Shown in pieces: positions 24,526-33,828 of a stretch of DNA of 64,000 nt. Below the pieces are notes generated by a model that was not told the DNA's origin, ran no database searches, and saw nothing but the letters and a program-made list of their open reading frames with translations. A program made the translations under genes and the position numbers. How positions within the stretch are numbered: the first letter of the stretch is position 1; each line of letters starts with the position of its first letter. Origin of the DNA: Bin87 sp965197635. Its GTDB lineage: Bacteria > Chloroflexota > Dehalococcoidia > Lucifugimonadales > UBA3495. The stretch covers positions 682,001 to 746,000 of the forward strand of contig OZ240218.1 of the NCBI GenBank assembly GCA_965197635.1, read 5' to 3'.

Positions 24526-25084
24526 TTCGCGCCTCCGATTTGATGTCGTGCTGTCGTCGCGCAGCCCAACACAGCGACGAGCCTTCCGAACTATGTGGGC
24601 TGTCTAATTCAATGAGAACGTCAACCGCCTCAATCCAATCTGGCATCGCCAAGCTCATGCTGATAGTGTTTGACTCTCCGGGTTCCATGTAGATCCTCGA
24701 ATCGGCCCGTGAAACGGTGTAGTTGACGTTCCACGGAAACTCAATGGGTGAGCCAACACTCTCCATATAGGGAGCATATACACTAATCTTACTTTCCACG
24801 TCCTCATCGCTGTAGGGTGACAGCACCTGAATCGACCACGTCAATCCAGTGATTCGTACAGCCACCCTAGACGTATTGGTCAGCACAACCACTGCGCTCA
24901 GCGCATTGTAGGAAGGACTGCACTGGCGGCTGGTCACCTGCAGGTCAGTTGTGATGGCCGGTTCCCTGATTCTGAACACCTTGAAACGCCACCAAGCCAA
25001 GAAGAAAGTAACCAGAGCGATAATCAGAGGCGACAGGTAGAAAGCGAGTTGCGCTGCCAGCGTTATTTTTTCGGATGCGGTCAT
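24503..25084 (-). CDS. membrane-anchored protein of unknown function, first of three overlapping genes
   Basis: ATG 25084 is chosen over GTG 25102. The 193-residue protein has one N-terminal membrane segment (about 10-35, AFYLSPLIIALVTFFLAWW). A beta-rich domain follows with an AVVVLTNTSRVAVRI block and an EPGESNTISM block. This looks like a membrane-tethered immunoglobulin-like domain of the kind found in small bacterial membrane operons. Its 3' end overlaps the next gene. Confidence 0.6.
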   Translation of the reverse strand: MTASEKITLAAQLAFYLSPLIIALVTFFLAWWRFKVFRIREPAITTDLQVTSRQCSPSYNALSAVVVLTNTSRVAVRITGLTWSIQVLSPYSDEDVESKISVYAPYMESVGSPIEFPWNVNYTVSRADSRIYMEPGESNTISMSLAMPDWIEAVDVLIELDSPHSSEGSSLCWAARRQHDIKSEARNVVQTPA

Positions 25085-25106
25085 TCTATCATTTCCGGCC
25101 ACTTAC

Positions 25107-26386
25107 CTACGCCGCCATGCCCATCTCCCGCAGGCGGGCTGCGTGTTTACTGTTGAGATATTCCTGCGGGCGGTCGCCCTTGACCCGGTTGCAGTGGGCG
25201 CACAGCAGTTGCAGGTTTTCCAGGTGGTCGCCGCCGCCGTGGGAGCGGGGGACGATGTGGTCAACCTCCAGGATGCGGAAGGGAAACTCGCTGCGGCAGC
25301 CGTTGCAGCGGCCTTCCTGCTGGCCGAAGAGGACGTGCTTGTTCTGGCGGTAGGGCACCGGAGCGTCGATGTCGGTGCGGCGGGGGATGTCGGTACGGGC
25401 CGTCACCAGCCGGTTGTGAAACAGCTCGCCCATGGCCTGCTGGAGGCGCATATTGACCAGTTCCACGGCTTTGGGGGAGATGTCAATGCCAATCCATCGG
25501 CGGCCCAGCTGCTCGGCGGCGACGCAGGCGGTGGCGCAGCCGCAGAACGGGTCCAGCACCACGTCGCCCTCGTTGGACGACGCTTTGATGATGCGCTCCA
25601 GCAGGGCCAGGGGTTTCTGCGTGGGGTAGCCGATGCGCGCTTTGGAAGAACCAGCGATGCAGTTCTTCCTTTGGATATCCAGGTAGAAACGTCGCCGGTT
25701 GTTGCATACCTTTCGTTGCTTTGTCCACTACCAGCTTTCGGTTCCCCTGAAACTCGATCAGGTTACGGTCGTATTTGGGTTCTGCCTTTGAATCTCGTCT
25801 CAGGTAACTGGCTTGTACTGGGTAGGTTCGTAATCAGGGTGGAACCTTGTGGTCGTTTTTTCGCCTTTGGAGTATACAGAAGGACATCGTGCATCGTCTG
25901 GAAACGGGAGCTGCAGGCGACGGCCATCTCCGGTACGACCAGTAACTTCGTTGCGGAAGTTCCCCTGCCCAAGATGCTGTCCATCAGCAGCTTCAGGTAG
26001 TGGCTGGCCGTGGGGTCGCAGTGCAGATAGATGGAGCCGGTGTCCTTCAGCACCCGGCGCATCTCCAGCAAGCGGACGGCCATCATGCAGAGGTAGGACT
26101 GCATCCCCTTGCCGTGGGTGAGGCCGGCGGTTTGCAGTACCTGGTACATGGCCGGCTGCTCGTCGGCGATCAGCCCCATCCAGGCCACGTCCAGATCGGA
26201 GAGGGTCCAGGTGTCCTTGAAGGCGGCGCCGGCGGCGACGCTGCCGACGGGCGCGGCGTAGTTGCGGTTGGAGTTGAAGGGCGGGTCCAGGTAAATCAGG
26301 TCAATGGACGCGGAGTTGAGGCCGCGCAGGATATCCAGGTTGTCGCCCGTCCAGATGGTTTTATCGGCGAAGTTTGGGGTGGCCAT
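25107..26386 (-). pseudogene. DNA methyltransferase fused to an HNH nuclease domain, frameshifted
   Basis: The gene begins at ATG 26386: FADKTIWTGDNLDILRGL, motif IV IYLDPPFNSNRNY, and YLHCDPTASHYLKLLMDSI are all normal. The frame is lost near 25970-25975 (expected continuation GRGNFRNE). Pieces then appear in other frames up to about 25620, including KKRPQG and EELHRW. The C-terminal part is intact in frame 25562-25107: motif I VLDPFCGCATACVAAEQLG, GIDISPKAVELVN, then an HNH domain CNGCRSEFPFRILEVDHIVP with CAHCNRVKGDRPQEYL. At least two frameshifts separate the halves. They could be real decay or assembly error. Confidence 0.8.
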
Positions 26387-26496
26387 GGCTGGATTCTATC
26401 ATGGCGCTCCCGCCGTTGACCTGTCCGATGGGGCAACCTACAATCGCCTCAAATGGTAGTTTATGCGGAACCATCGACAAAAACGGAGGGAGCACC

Positions 26497-27432
26497 ATGA
26501 CCACGCCAACCATTCCCACTGAAGAACAAGTCCTGGGCTGGTTCGACTCGCTCAGCAACTGGGGACGCTGGGGCGACGACGACGAACTGGGAACATTGAA
26601 TCTGATCAACGATGCCAAGCGGCAGCAGGCCGCCGGTCTCGTCACCGAGGGCATTAGCGTCACCTGCTCCCGCCTGTTGGTGCCGGAGATGGCCCCCGAC
26701 GTCACCAGCATCCCGCCCCTGCACTACATGGTGTCCACCGGCGAGTCGGCTCCGTCCGAGGGTGGCGGCGGAGCCAGCGACTTTTTGGGCGTGTCGTTCC
26801 ACGGGTTGACCATAACCCACCTGGACAGCCTGTGCCACCAGTTTTGGAACGGCAAGATGTACAACGGCCAGGACGCCGGCCTGGTCAACAACGCCAACAA
26901 GGCCGGCGCCGGCGCGATTGACGCCGTAAAGAACGGCGTGGTTACCCGTGGCGTGCTGCTGGACATCGCCGCCGTCAAGGGCAAGGACTGGCTGGATGCC
27001 GCGGAGCCTGTGTACACCGCCGACCTGGAAGCCGCCGAGGAGGCGCAGGGTGTTCGCGTCACTGAGGGCGACGCGCTGTGCATACGGCTGGGCTGGTACA
27101 AGCGCCGGCAGGAAGTTGGCCCGCCCACCGCGGCGGAAGGACGGCCGGGTCTCCATGCCGAGACGTTGCCCTGGATCCGCGAACGGGGCGTGTCCATCGC
27201 CGCCTGCGACGCATCTTGGGACGTCGCGCCCAGCGAGTACCCCTACGTGGGGCTGCCCATTCACAAGGTGGGCATCGTTGGCATGGGCCTTTGGCTCATT
27301 GACGCGGCCAACTTCGACGAGGTTGCGCCAGTCTGCCGCCGCCTGAACCGCTGGGACTTCATGTTCACCGTAGCGCCATTGCGCTGGCACAATGCCACCG
27401 GTTCGCCGGTGAACCCGCTGGCAACGTTCTAG
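26497..27432 (+). CDS. cyclase-family metal-dependent hydrolase (kynurenine formamidase-like)
   Basis: ATG 26497 follows GGAGGG by six bases; the longer frame is rejected. The 311-residue protein has the HxTHxDxxxH-type metal site in GLTITHLDSLCHQFW, and AVKNGVVTRGVLLDIAAVKG, VTEGDALCIRLGW and YPYVGLPIHKVGIVGMGLWL. Family members hydrolyse amide or ester bonds of formyl-kynurenine-like or cyclic substrates with Mn or Zn. The position upstream of the two CoA-transferase genes suggests a shared catabolic pathway, with the substrate unknown. Confidence 0.85.
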   Translation: MTTPTIPTEEQVLGWFDSLSNWGRWGDDDELGTLNLINDAKRQQAAGLVTEGISVTCSRLLVPEMAPDVTSIPPLHYMVSTGESAPSEGGGGASDFLGVSFHGLTITHLDSLCHQFWNGKMYNGQDAGLVNNANKAGAGAIDAVKNGVVTRGVLLDIAAVKGKDWLDAAEPVYTADLEAAEEAQGVRVTEGDALCIRLGWYKRRQEVGPPTAAEGRPGLHAETLPWIRERGVSIAACDASWDVAPSEYPYVGLPIHKVGIVGMGLWLIDAANFDEVAPVCRRLNRWDFMFTVAPLRWHNATGSPVNPLATF

Positions 27433-27529
27433 GCGGCCGCATCGCCGGCATTCCCGTCCGATGCTGCCAATCTGGTAAGATTGAGTAGCGGCTCGTGGCG
27501 CAGCCTGTAACGGGCTGCGCCGCAGTAGG

Positions 27530-27853
27530 ATGAAAACGATGACATTGAACGCGGCTAATATTGCGGCTGCCGTGGCTGTGGTGATGATGCTAATCACCGC
27601 AGCCACCGGAATCTACCAGTTGGGCCAGCTGTCCAATCAGGTGGAGAACCTGTCGGAACAAGTAAGGTTTTTGTCGGCTAAAATAGACGACACCCGGGAC
27701 GAATTGCGCGAGGAAATCCGCCGCAGCAATCAGCAACTCCTGTACTCCCTCGCCAACCATACCCACGACGCCGACGGAAACGCCGTGTTCACCACACCGC
27801 CCGGCATGGAACCCACCGGGGCCAATCCGAACCAACGGGCACCGGCGCAATGA
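27530..27853 (+). CDS. small membrane-anchored coiled-coil protein
   Basis: A 107-residue protein (ATG 27530 or 27539). One membrane segment at about 8-30 is followed by a coiled coil (LSNQVENLSEQVRFLSAKI, then DELREEIRRSNQQLL) and a polar Pro-rich tail. Same design as the protein at 6136. Its stop overlaps the CoA-transferase start (ATGA at 27850-27853). Confidence 0.6.
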   Translation: MKTMTLNAANIAAAVAVVMMLITAATGIYQLGQLSNQVENLSEQVRFLSAKIDDTRDELREEIRRSNQQLLYSLANHTHDADGNAVFTTPPGMEPTGANPNQRAPAQ

Positions 27854-29121
27854 CCCCTGAGAACGACTACGGCCCCGGCCTCCTCGCTCCGTACCGGGTG
27901 CTGGACCTCACGGACGCCCGCGGCCTGCTGTGCGGCAAGATGCTGGCCGACCTGGGCGCGGACGTGGTGCAGATGGAACCGCCGGGGGGCAGTCCGGCGC
28001 GGAACATCGGGCCGTTTTATCAGGACACGCCGGGATCTGAACGCAGCCTGTTCTGGTGGGCGTACTGCGCCAACAAGCGCGGGATCACGCTGGATATCGC
28101 CACGGCGGACGGAGCGGTCCTGTTTCGTCGGTTGGTTGCCGAGGCCGATTTCGTCATCGAATCCGGCGAACCGGGACGGATGGCGTCGCTGGGGCTCAGT
28201 CACTCGGATTTGCAGACCGTCAACCCCCGGTTGGTGATGGTGTCCATCACCGCCTTCGGGCAGGGCGGGCCATACGCTGACTACCTGGCGTCGGACATCG
28301 TTGGCATGGCGCTGGGCGGGTTCATGCACCTAACCGGCGACGGCGACCGTCCGCCGCTGCGGGTGAGTATGCCCCAGTTTTACCAGCACGGCAGCGCCGC
28401 CGGAGCCGCCGCCGCGATGATCGCACACACTCACCGGCAACTCACCGGCGAGGGGCAGCACGTGGACGTGTCCTGCCAGCAGGCGGTGGCGCGGACGCTG
28501 GCCCACGCCCCACAGTACTGGGACCTGGAGCGGACCATCCTGCGCCGCATGGGGGCCTATCGCGAATCCGCCGGCGGCACTTTCACGCGCATCAACTGGC
28601 CGTGCCAGGATGGCTACGTGAACTTCCAGCCGGGCGGCGGCACCGCCGGCTCGGCCCGCAGCGTCCGCGCTCTGCTGGCCTGGATGACCGAGGAGGGCAT
28701 GGGCAGTCCCGAACTGGACGCCGTCAACTGGGAGGAGTTGGGCTACGGCACGGCGCGCGCTGAGATTATGGAGCAGACCGTGGCCGACGTCGCTCCCTTC
28801 TTCATGAAGCACACACGGAACGAACTGGCCGACGGCGCGTTGGAACGTAGGATCCTGCTGTTCCCCGTTGCCACACCTGCCGACATCCTGGCTCATCGTC
28901 AATTAGAAGCGCGCGATTACTACGACCACATCGAGCATACTGACATCGGTGAAACCGTCACGTATCCGGGACATTTCGTGAAGGATTTGCAGGATGCCAG
29001 CCGGGTGGGCGTGCGCCGGCGGGCTCCGCAGGTTGCCGAACACAACCGCGAGATACTCGGCGGTGAGCTGGGTTTGAGGGATCGGGATTTGGCGCGGCTC
29101 ACCGAGCTTGGTGCGATTTGA
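27850..29121 (+). CDS. CaiB/BaiF family III CoA-transferase
   Basis: The 423-residue protein has the family III start LLAPYRVLDLTDARGLLCGKML and DLGADVVQMEPPGGSPAR. Downstream are FVIESGEPGRMASLGL, MVSITAFGQGGPYADY, and GEGQHVDVSCQQAV. These enzymes move CoA between acyl-CoA and a free acid through an enzyme-bound anhydride on an Asp. A second family member follows at 29220, so the two may form a heteromer or act on successive intermediates. Confidence 0.9.
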   Translation: MTPENDYGPGLLAPYRVLDLTDARGLLCGKMLADLGADVVQMEPPGGSPARNIGPFYQDTPGSERSLFWWAYCANKRGITLDIATADGAVLFRRLVAEADFVIESGEPGRMASLGLSHSDLQTVNPRLVMVSITAFGQGGPYADYLASDIVGMALGGFMHLTGDGDRPPLRVSMPQFYQHGSAAGAAAAMIAHTHRQLTGEGQHVDVSCQQAVARTLAHAPQYWDLERTILRRMGAYRESAGGTFTRINWPCQDGYVNFQPGGGTAGSARSVRALLAWMTEEGMGSPELDAVNWEELGYGTARAEIMEQTVADVAPFFMKHTRNELADGALERRILLFPVATPADILAHRQLEARDYYDHIEHTDIGETVTYPGHFVKDLQDASRVGVRRRAPQVAEHNREILGGELGLRDRDLARLTELGAI

Positions 29122-29127
29122 GCATTC

Positions 29128-29192
29128 GCATGGATGAACAAGATAAACGGGATAGAAAATATTGATCCCTGTCCATCCTGTTTATCCATGCA
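29128..29192. repeat. imperfect inverted repeat between the two CoA-transferase genes
   Basis: The arms GCATGGATGAACAAGAT and (reversed) TGCATGGATAAACAGGAT pair across about 25 bases. Related ACAGGATGnAnAGGAT motifs lie near 7555 and 23850, so this belongs to a dispersed family. It may attenuate read-through between the two genes. Confidence 0.6.
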
Positions 29193-29219
29193 AAAATAAC
29201 TTTTGGGGAAGTTACGTGT

Positions 29220-30455
29220 ATGTCCACTTTGCCGTTGGAAGGGTTGAAGGTGCTGGATTTCTGCTGGGTTGCCGTGGGGCCTATGACGACCAAGTACCTG
29301 TCTGAGTACGGGGCCACGGTGCTGCGGGTGGAATCCGCCAAGCGACCGGAGACGCTGCGGCGGGCCGGCCCCTTCGCCGGCGGGGAGTCGGGCATCAACC
29401 GCTCCGGGTATTTCGCCAACTACAACGCCAACAAGTACGGCCTGTCCATAGATATGAGCCATCCGCGCGCGCCGGAATTGATACTGCGCATCGCGGAATG
29501 GGCCGACGTGGTAACCGAAAACTTCACTCCCGGCACCCTGGAACGGTGGGGCTTGGGCTACGACGAGCTGAGCAGGGTCAATCCGCGCATTGTGCTGTTT
29601 AGCGCGTCCATGCTGGGACGGGGCGGGCCGATGCAGGCCCAGCCGGGTTTTGGCGCAGTGCTGTCGTCGCTGGCCGGATACACCAACATCATCGGCTGGC
29701 CCGACCGGGGGCCGGTGAACCCCTATGGCGCCTACACCGACTTCGTGTGTCCCAAGTTCGCGGTGGCCGCCATCCTGGCCGCCGTTGACCGGCAGCGTGC
29801 CACCGGGCGGGGCACGCACCTGGATATGTCGCAACTGGAAACCAGCCTCCACTTCGGCGGGCCGATGCTGCTGGACGCCGGCGTCAACAGTAGGGAGCCG
29901 GAGCTGGTGGGCAACCGCCATCCCGCTGCGTCGCCCCACGGCGCCTATCCCTGCGCCCCCGATGCCAACGGCGAAACCGACCGCTGGATTGCCATTGCGG
30001 TGTTCACCGATGAGCAGTGGGAGGCCCTGCGAGATGAGATCGCCGCTGACGGATACTCCGATATCACGTCTGGCGAGTTTCGCACCTTCCGCGTTCGCAA
30101 GGCCCACGAGGACAAGCTGGAAGGCATCATCGCATCCTGGACCACGAACCAAGACCGGCACGACCTGATGCGCCGGCTACAGGCCGTGGGGGTGCCGGCC
30201 GGCGTGGTCAATGACACTCGCGACCTGTTCGAAGACGCTCAACTCCAGCATCGCAACCACTTCACTTGGCTCGACCATCCCGAGATGGGGCCATATGCCA
30301 CCGACTACACGGAGATGGAACTGTCGCTCACGCCGGGTCGGCTGGACCGCCCGGCGCCGCTGTTGGGCCAGGACACTGAGCACGCCCTGCGGGAAATAGT
30401 CGGTTTGAGCGCAGACGAGTATGAGGAGCTGGCAGAGGCCGGGGCGTTGGAGTGA
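29220..30455 (+). CDS. CaiB/BaiF family III CoA-transferase
   Basis: The 411-residue protein starts LEGLKVLDFCWVAVGPMTTKYL, with YGATVLRVESAKRPETLRRAG, ADVVTENFTPGTLERWGLGYDE, and YGAYTDFVCPKFAVAA followed by GRGTHLDMSQLE. The Asp of the TDF block is the likely catalytic residue. It transfers CoA to a carboxylic acid. Its stop overlaps the RusA gene start (TGATG), so the RusA gene may be expressed with it. Confidence 0.9.
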   Translation: MSTLPLEGLKVLDFCWVAVGPMTTKYLSEYGATVLRVESAKRPETLRRAGPFAGGESGINRSGYFANYNANKYGLSIDMSHPRAPELILRIAEWADVVTENFTPGTLERWGLGYDELSRVNPRIVLFSASMLGRGGPMQAQPGFGAVLSSLAGYTNIIGWPDRGPVNPYGAYTDFVCPKFAVAAILAAVDRQRATGRGTHLDMSQLETSLHFGGPMLLDAGVNSREPELVGNRHPAASPHGAYPCAPDANGETDRWIAIAVFTDEQWEALRDEIAADGYSDITSGEFRTFRVRKAHEDKLEGIIASWTTNQDRHDLMRRLQAVGVPAGVVNDTRDLFEDAQLQHRNHFTWLDHPEMGPYATDYTEMELSLTPGRLDRPAPLLGQDTEHALREIVGLSADEYEELAEAGALE

Positions 30456-30868
30456 TGCCACCGAATGGTTTGCCCTTTGAATTCGCCCTGGAAGGATCTC
30501 CAGTTTCGCAGCAAACACGCCGCCGGGCCCGATTGCAGCGGTGGGCTGCCGATGTCAGGAGCGCAGCAGAACGGTATGGGGACGGCTCCCCGCCCGTCGA
30601 TAGCGCCGTTATGGTTAACATTGTGTACATTTTTGACGGCGTGCAACGCGACCTTGATAATATTGTGAAGCCTATTCTGGATGCGATGAAAGGGTTGGTT
30701 TATTCCAATGACAGTCAAGTGACCGACCTTATTTGCCGCAAGCGACGAAGACAAGATGACCTGCAATTCGCACTGGACTCGTCGATTTTTGATGACTTCC
30801 TTACCGACAGCAATCAATTTCTGTACGTTCGTGTGGGCGGTGCCCCAGACCCAGAGGTGCCGCTGTGA
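30455..30868 (+). CDS. RusA-family Holliday junction endonuclease
   Basis: ATG 30455 is preferred over GTG 30452. The 137-residue protein has the RusA core: QRDLDNIVKPILDAMKG (Asp66, Asp68, Lys72, Asp76), then VYSNDSQVTDL with Asp86. E. coli RusA uses the same Asp pattern to resolve Holliday junctions, and most homologues are in prophages. No phage genes surround this one. Its stop overlaps the GTG start of a nuclease-HEPN gene, suggesting a two-gene module. Confidence 0.85.
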   Translation: MPPNGLPFEFALEGSPVSQQTRRRARLQRWAADVRSAAERYGDGSPPVDSAVMVNIVYIFDGVQRDLDNIVKPILDAMKGLVYSNDSQVTDLICRKRRRQDDLQFALDSSIFDDFLTDSNQFLYVRVGGAPDPEVPL

Positions 30869-31545
30869 TTGACGACCTGACGATCGCCGAAAAAGAGTTT
30901 GCGGACATTAAGGCTGCTGAATACCTGGGCAAAGGCTACCAAGTGTTGCGGGATGCGCAGTTGGATTTCCTGCCCGGATATCTGGCTGATTTGCTGGTCA
31001 AAAAAGGAGATGAAACGAAGGTAATTGAGGTAAAGACTCGACCGTCGCTAGCAGCCAACCCTGCCCTCAGGGAGTTCAAGCGCGTCATCAACTCCAGCCG
31101 GGGCGGGAGGTTTGAGTCGCTTTTGGTGGGCGAACCGGAGAGATTGGACGCTGCCGAGAACGCGCAGTTCCTGAACGAATCCGGCATTCTCAACCGATTG
31201 GACCGATCCCAAAAAGCCCTTGATGCGGGGCTCCTTGAGGCGGGTTTTCTATTGGCCTGGACCGCCGTCGAAGCCGTCGTCAGGATGCTGGTGGCGACGG
31301 AAGGCGTATCCCTAAAGCGAGCTGCCAACCCCGCTTATACCCTGGGCATGGCCGTCTTTCATGGGGCCATATCCAGAGAGGATTACGACCACTTGCTTGG
31401 GTTGATGCAATATCGGAATGCCATCGCCCACGGATTTGAGGTTAGCGATTTCTCCGGTGCGATGGTCGTCGAACTGATCGCCGCCGCCAAATCCCTGCTG
31501 GGCGAGTACCGCGAATGGGTGGAAACCGGCGGCGCGCTCGAATGA
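30865..31545 (+). CDS. PD-(D/E)xK nuclease-like domain fused to a HEPN-like domain
   Basis: Start GTG 30865 inside the RusA stop (GTGA). The 226-residue protein has an N-terminal restriction-endonuclease-like fold with GYLADLLV (Asp42) and VIEVKTRP (Glu55, Lys57), an exact D-x12-ExK. It then has a helical C-terminal half (about 110-220) with YRNAIAHGF, a HEPN-type Rx4H motif (Arg184, His189). PD-(D/E)xK domains usually cut DNA and HEPN domains RNA. The gene is coupled to RusA and to the membrane protein behind it. I do not know this exact fusion as a named system. Confidence 0.7.
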   Translation: MIDDLTIAEKEFADIKAAEYLGKGYQVLRDAQLDFLPGYLADLLVKKGDETKVIEVKTRPSLAANPALREFKRVINSSRGGRFESLLVGEPERLDAAENAQFLNESGILNRLDRSQKALDAGLLEAGFLLAWTAVEAVVRMLVATEGVSLKRAANPAYTLGMAVFHGAISREDYDHLLGLMQYRNAIAHGFEVSDFSGAMVVELIAAAKSLLGEYREWVETGGALE

Positions 31546-32186
31546 GCGGCACAATCGCTCTGGCGTTACTCGTCGTCCACATCGCCGCTGGCTCCGTTGC
31601 CTTGCTGGCGGCGGCGATGGCCTTAGTGATGCCGAAGGGTGAGCGGTGGCACATCCTTTCCGGCCGGAATTACGCCATCGCCATGACGCTGGTTTTCGTC
31701 ACCGCTGTTCCGCTGGCAATATTGGGCAGCAGCATATTCCTGTTCCTCATCGCTTTTTTCAGTTTCTACCTGGTTTTTGCGGGCTGGCGGTTCGCCCGCA
31801 ACCGCCAGCGGCGCGCACATCCGGTTGATTGGGCGGCAGTCGGAATATTGGCAATTACGGGGCTGGCGATGTGGGGCTTCGCCTTGGTGATTGGCCTCCA
31901 GGGCAGCTCCCAGTGGATAACCCTGCTGGTGTTTGGCGGCATCGCGTTGGCGCTCAGCCTTGCCGACGGGCGTTTTCACTGGAAACAGCCGGGCGGCGCG
32001 AGGCGGGTGGCGCGGCATCTGACCAACATGATGGCTGGCACCATTGCCACGATTACGGCGGTGACGGTGGTGAACGTGGATATGGAGCCGGTTTGGGTTC
32101 CCTGGATATTGCCCACCGTGGTCATCACGCCGTTGATTGTTTGGTGGAACATCCGAACCCTGCGGCCGGCGCGGCGGCGCACGTAG
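31542..32186 (+). CDS. DUF2306-like six-helix membrane protein
   Basis: ATG 31542 overlaps the preceding stop (ATGA). The 214-residue protein has about six membrane segments. The start VVHIAAGSVALLAAAMALVM, then GERWHILSGRNYAIAM, resembles DUF2306 proteins, which are predicted membrane proteins of unknown function. Its coupling to the nuclease-HEPN gene could be chance or could mean membrane association of that module. Confidence 0.65.
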   Translation: MSGTIALALLVVHIAAGSVALLAAAMALVMPKGERWHILSGRNYAIAMTLVFVTAVPLAILGSSIFLFLIAFFSFYLVFAGWRFARNRQRRAHPVDWAAVGILAITGLAMWGFALVIGLQGSSQWITLLVFGGIALALSLADGRFHWKQPGGARRVARHLTNMMAGTIATITAVTVVNVDMEPVWVPWILPTVVITPLIVWWNIRTLRPARRRT

Positions 32187-32230
32187 GGCCGGCGACCAGA
32201 TTGCCAGGTTACGCTGGCATCAACAAAACG

Positions 32231-33676
32231 TTAAGCGGCTTCTCGGTGAGGCTGTCGCGCCCGCAGGCCAAAACCGATGGCCGCCAGTACCGCTGTCGCC
32301 GCTCCGATGCGGAACACGTCGCGATAGGCCAGCAGGAAAGCATCCGCTCCCGCTCGGCTGACGGCGTAGTGGTCGCTCAGGGCCGCGAACACGGCACCGA
32401 CTATCGCCACGCACAGCACCGTACCCGACGCCTGGGCCAGCGACATGGCTCCCGACGCCGTGCCGAACCGTTCCGCCGGAACGGTGCCCAGCATCAGCGC
32501 ATAGGCTGCCGACTGGAACCAGCCCACGCCCAGGCCGACTATCGCGATGGCCCCGGCCGGGTGCCAGATGGCCGAGCCGTCGTCCAGAGCGGACATCACC
32601 AGCAATCCCGCCGCGGTCATCCCCAATCCCAATGCCCCCACCGGGCGCACGCCCCACCGGTCGCACAACCAGCCACCCACCGGCGACGAGAGAATGTTGG
32701 ACGACGACATGATCGCGAACAGTATCCCCAACGTTACCGGGCTGCGCCCCAACGAATCGGTAATGTAAAACGGGAAGATGAACCAGATAACAAACTGGGA
32801 GAAATGACCCAGGAACATTGCCCCGGTGGCGGTCTGGAATCCGCTCAGCCGCGCCAGCGCTCCCGGCAGCACCGGCAATTCCGCCCTGCGTTCGACCCAT
32901 ACCAGGGCAATCAGCACCACCGGCGACGCCGTTAGCAGCGCAACCACCACTGGGGAGGCCCAACCGATGGCCTGCCCCAGCCGCAGCCCGATCATCAGGC
33001 ACCACAACAGGGATAGCACCAACGCTGCGCCCGCCACGTCGAATCGCTGGCCTGAACCCGACGCCGACCCACCGTTGACGGACCGGGGCACCGCCAACAG
33101 TCCGATCACCAATGCCAAAACCGTCAGGGGAATGCGGCCCCAGAACACCGATGGCCAGTCAAACTGCTGCACCAACGGCCCGGCCGCCAGCGTTGACATC
33201 ACCATCCCCGACGCCAAGCTTGCGGAGGTGAATCCCATGGACAACCCCCGGCGGGACTCCGGGAATACGCTGGCGGCGATTGCCGGCGCCGTGCTGTACA
33301 GGCATCCGGTGCCCAGAGCTTGCAGGCACCGAAAGCCAACCAGTGATTCCAGCGTTGGCGATAGCGACAGGCACACCATGGACACCAGGTAGGTCGCCGC
33401 CCCGAACAGGTACACCAACCGCAGCCCGAACCGGTCGGCGAAGGCTCCCGAACCCAGCGCCAAGCCGGCCCTTGTGGCGATGAACACCACGATGACCCAC
33501 TGCACCGACGCCAGGTCGGTGTCAAAGGCGTCCCGCATGGCGGGCAGGCCCACGTTGACCGAAAAGTCCAACGAAGCGAGCACCATGCCCAGGGCGGCGG
33601 CGGACGCCAGCGCGATGGTTCGCCAGGTGACGCGGGTCGTCAGAGCGGCGGGTTCGCTTTCAGCAACGGCAGGCAT
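32231..33676 (-). CDS. MFS transporter, DHA2 family (drug efflux type)
   Basis: The 481-residue protein has about 14 membrane segments, as expected for DHA2. Motifs are GMVLASLDFSVNVGLPAM (segment 1), FADRFGLRLVYLFG (motif A) and GTGCLYSTAPAIAASVFP. It likely exports amphipathic compounds by proton antiport. The start at 33676 lacks an obvious SD. It is divergent from the acetyl-CoA synthetase gene. Confidence 0.87.
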   Translation of the reverse strand: MPAVAESEPAALTTRVTWRTIALASAAALGMVLASLDFSVNVGLPAMRDAFDTDLASVQWVIVVFIATRAGLALGSGAFADRFGLRLVYLFGAATYLVSMVCLSLSPTLESLVGFRCLQALGTGCLYSTAPAIAASVFPESRRGLSMGFTSASLASGMVMSTLAAGPLVQQFDWPSVFWGRIPLTVLALVIGLLAVPRSVNGGSASGSGQRFDVAGAALVLSLLWCLMIGLRLGQAIGWASPVVVALLTASPVVLIALVWVERRAELPVLPGALARLSGFQTATGAMFLGHFSQFVIWFIFPFYITDSLGRSPVTLGILFAIMSSSNILSSPVGGWLCDRWGVRPVGALGLGMTAAGLLVMSALDDGSAIWHPAGAIAIVGLGVGWFQSAAYALMLGTVPAERFGTASGAMSLAQASGTVLCVAIVGAVFAALSDHYAVSRAGADAFLLAYRDVFRIGAATAVLAAIGFGLRARQPHREAA

Positions 33677-33828
33677 GGCAGTGGATTGTACGGCATTGGG
33701 GCTGAAGGTGCCGGTGCGTCAGCCACCGTGATCTGTTCCCGTGCCGGCCAAGGGCCATGCCCTTCGGCGATGTGCTAATATCTGCCCATGAATATTGATG
33801 GCATCCGCCGCCCCGGAGGTTCGCTAAT

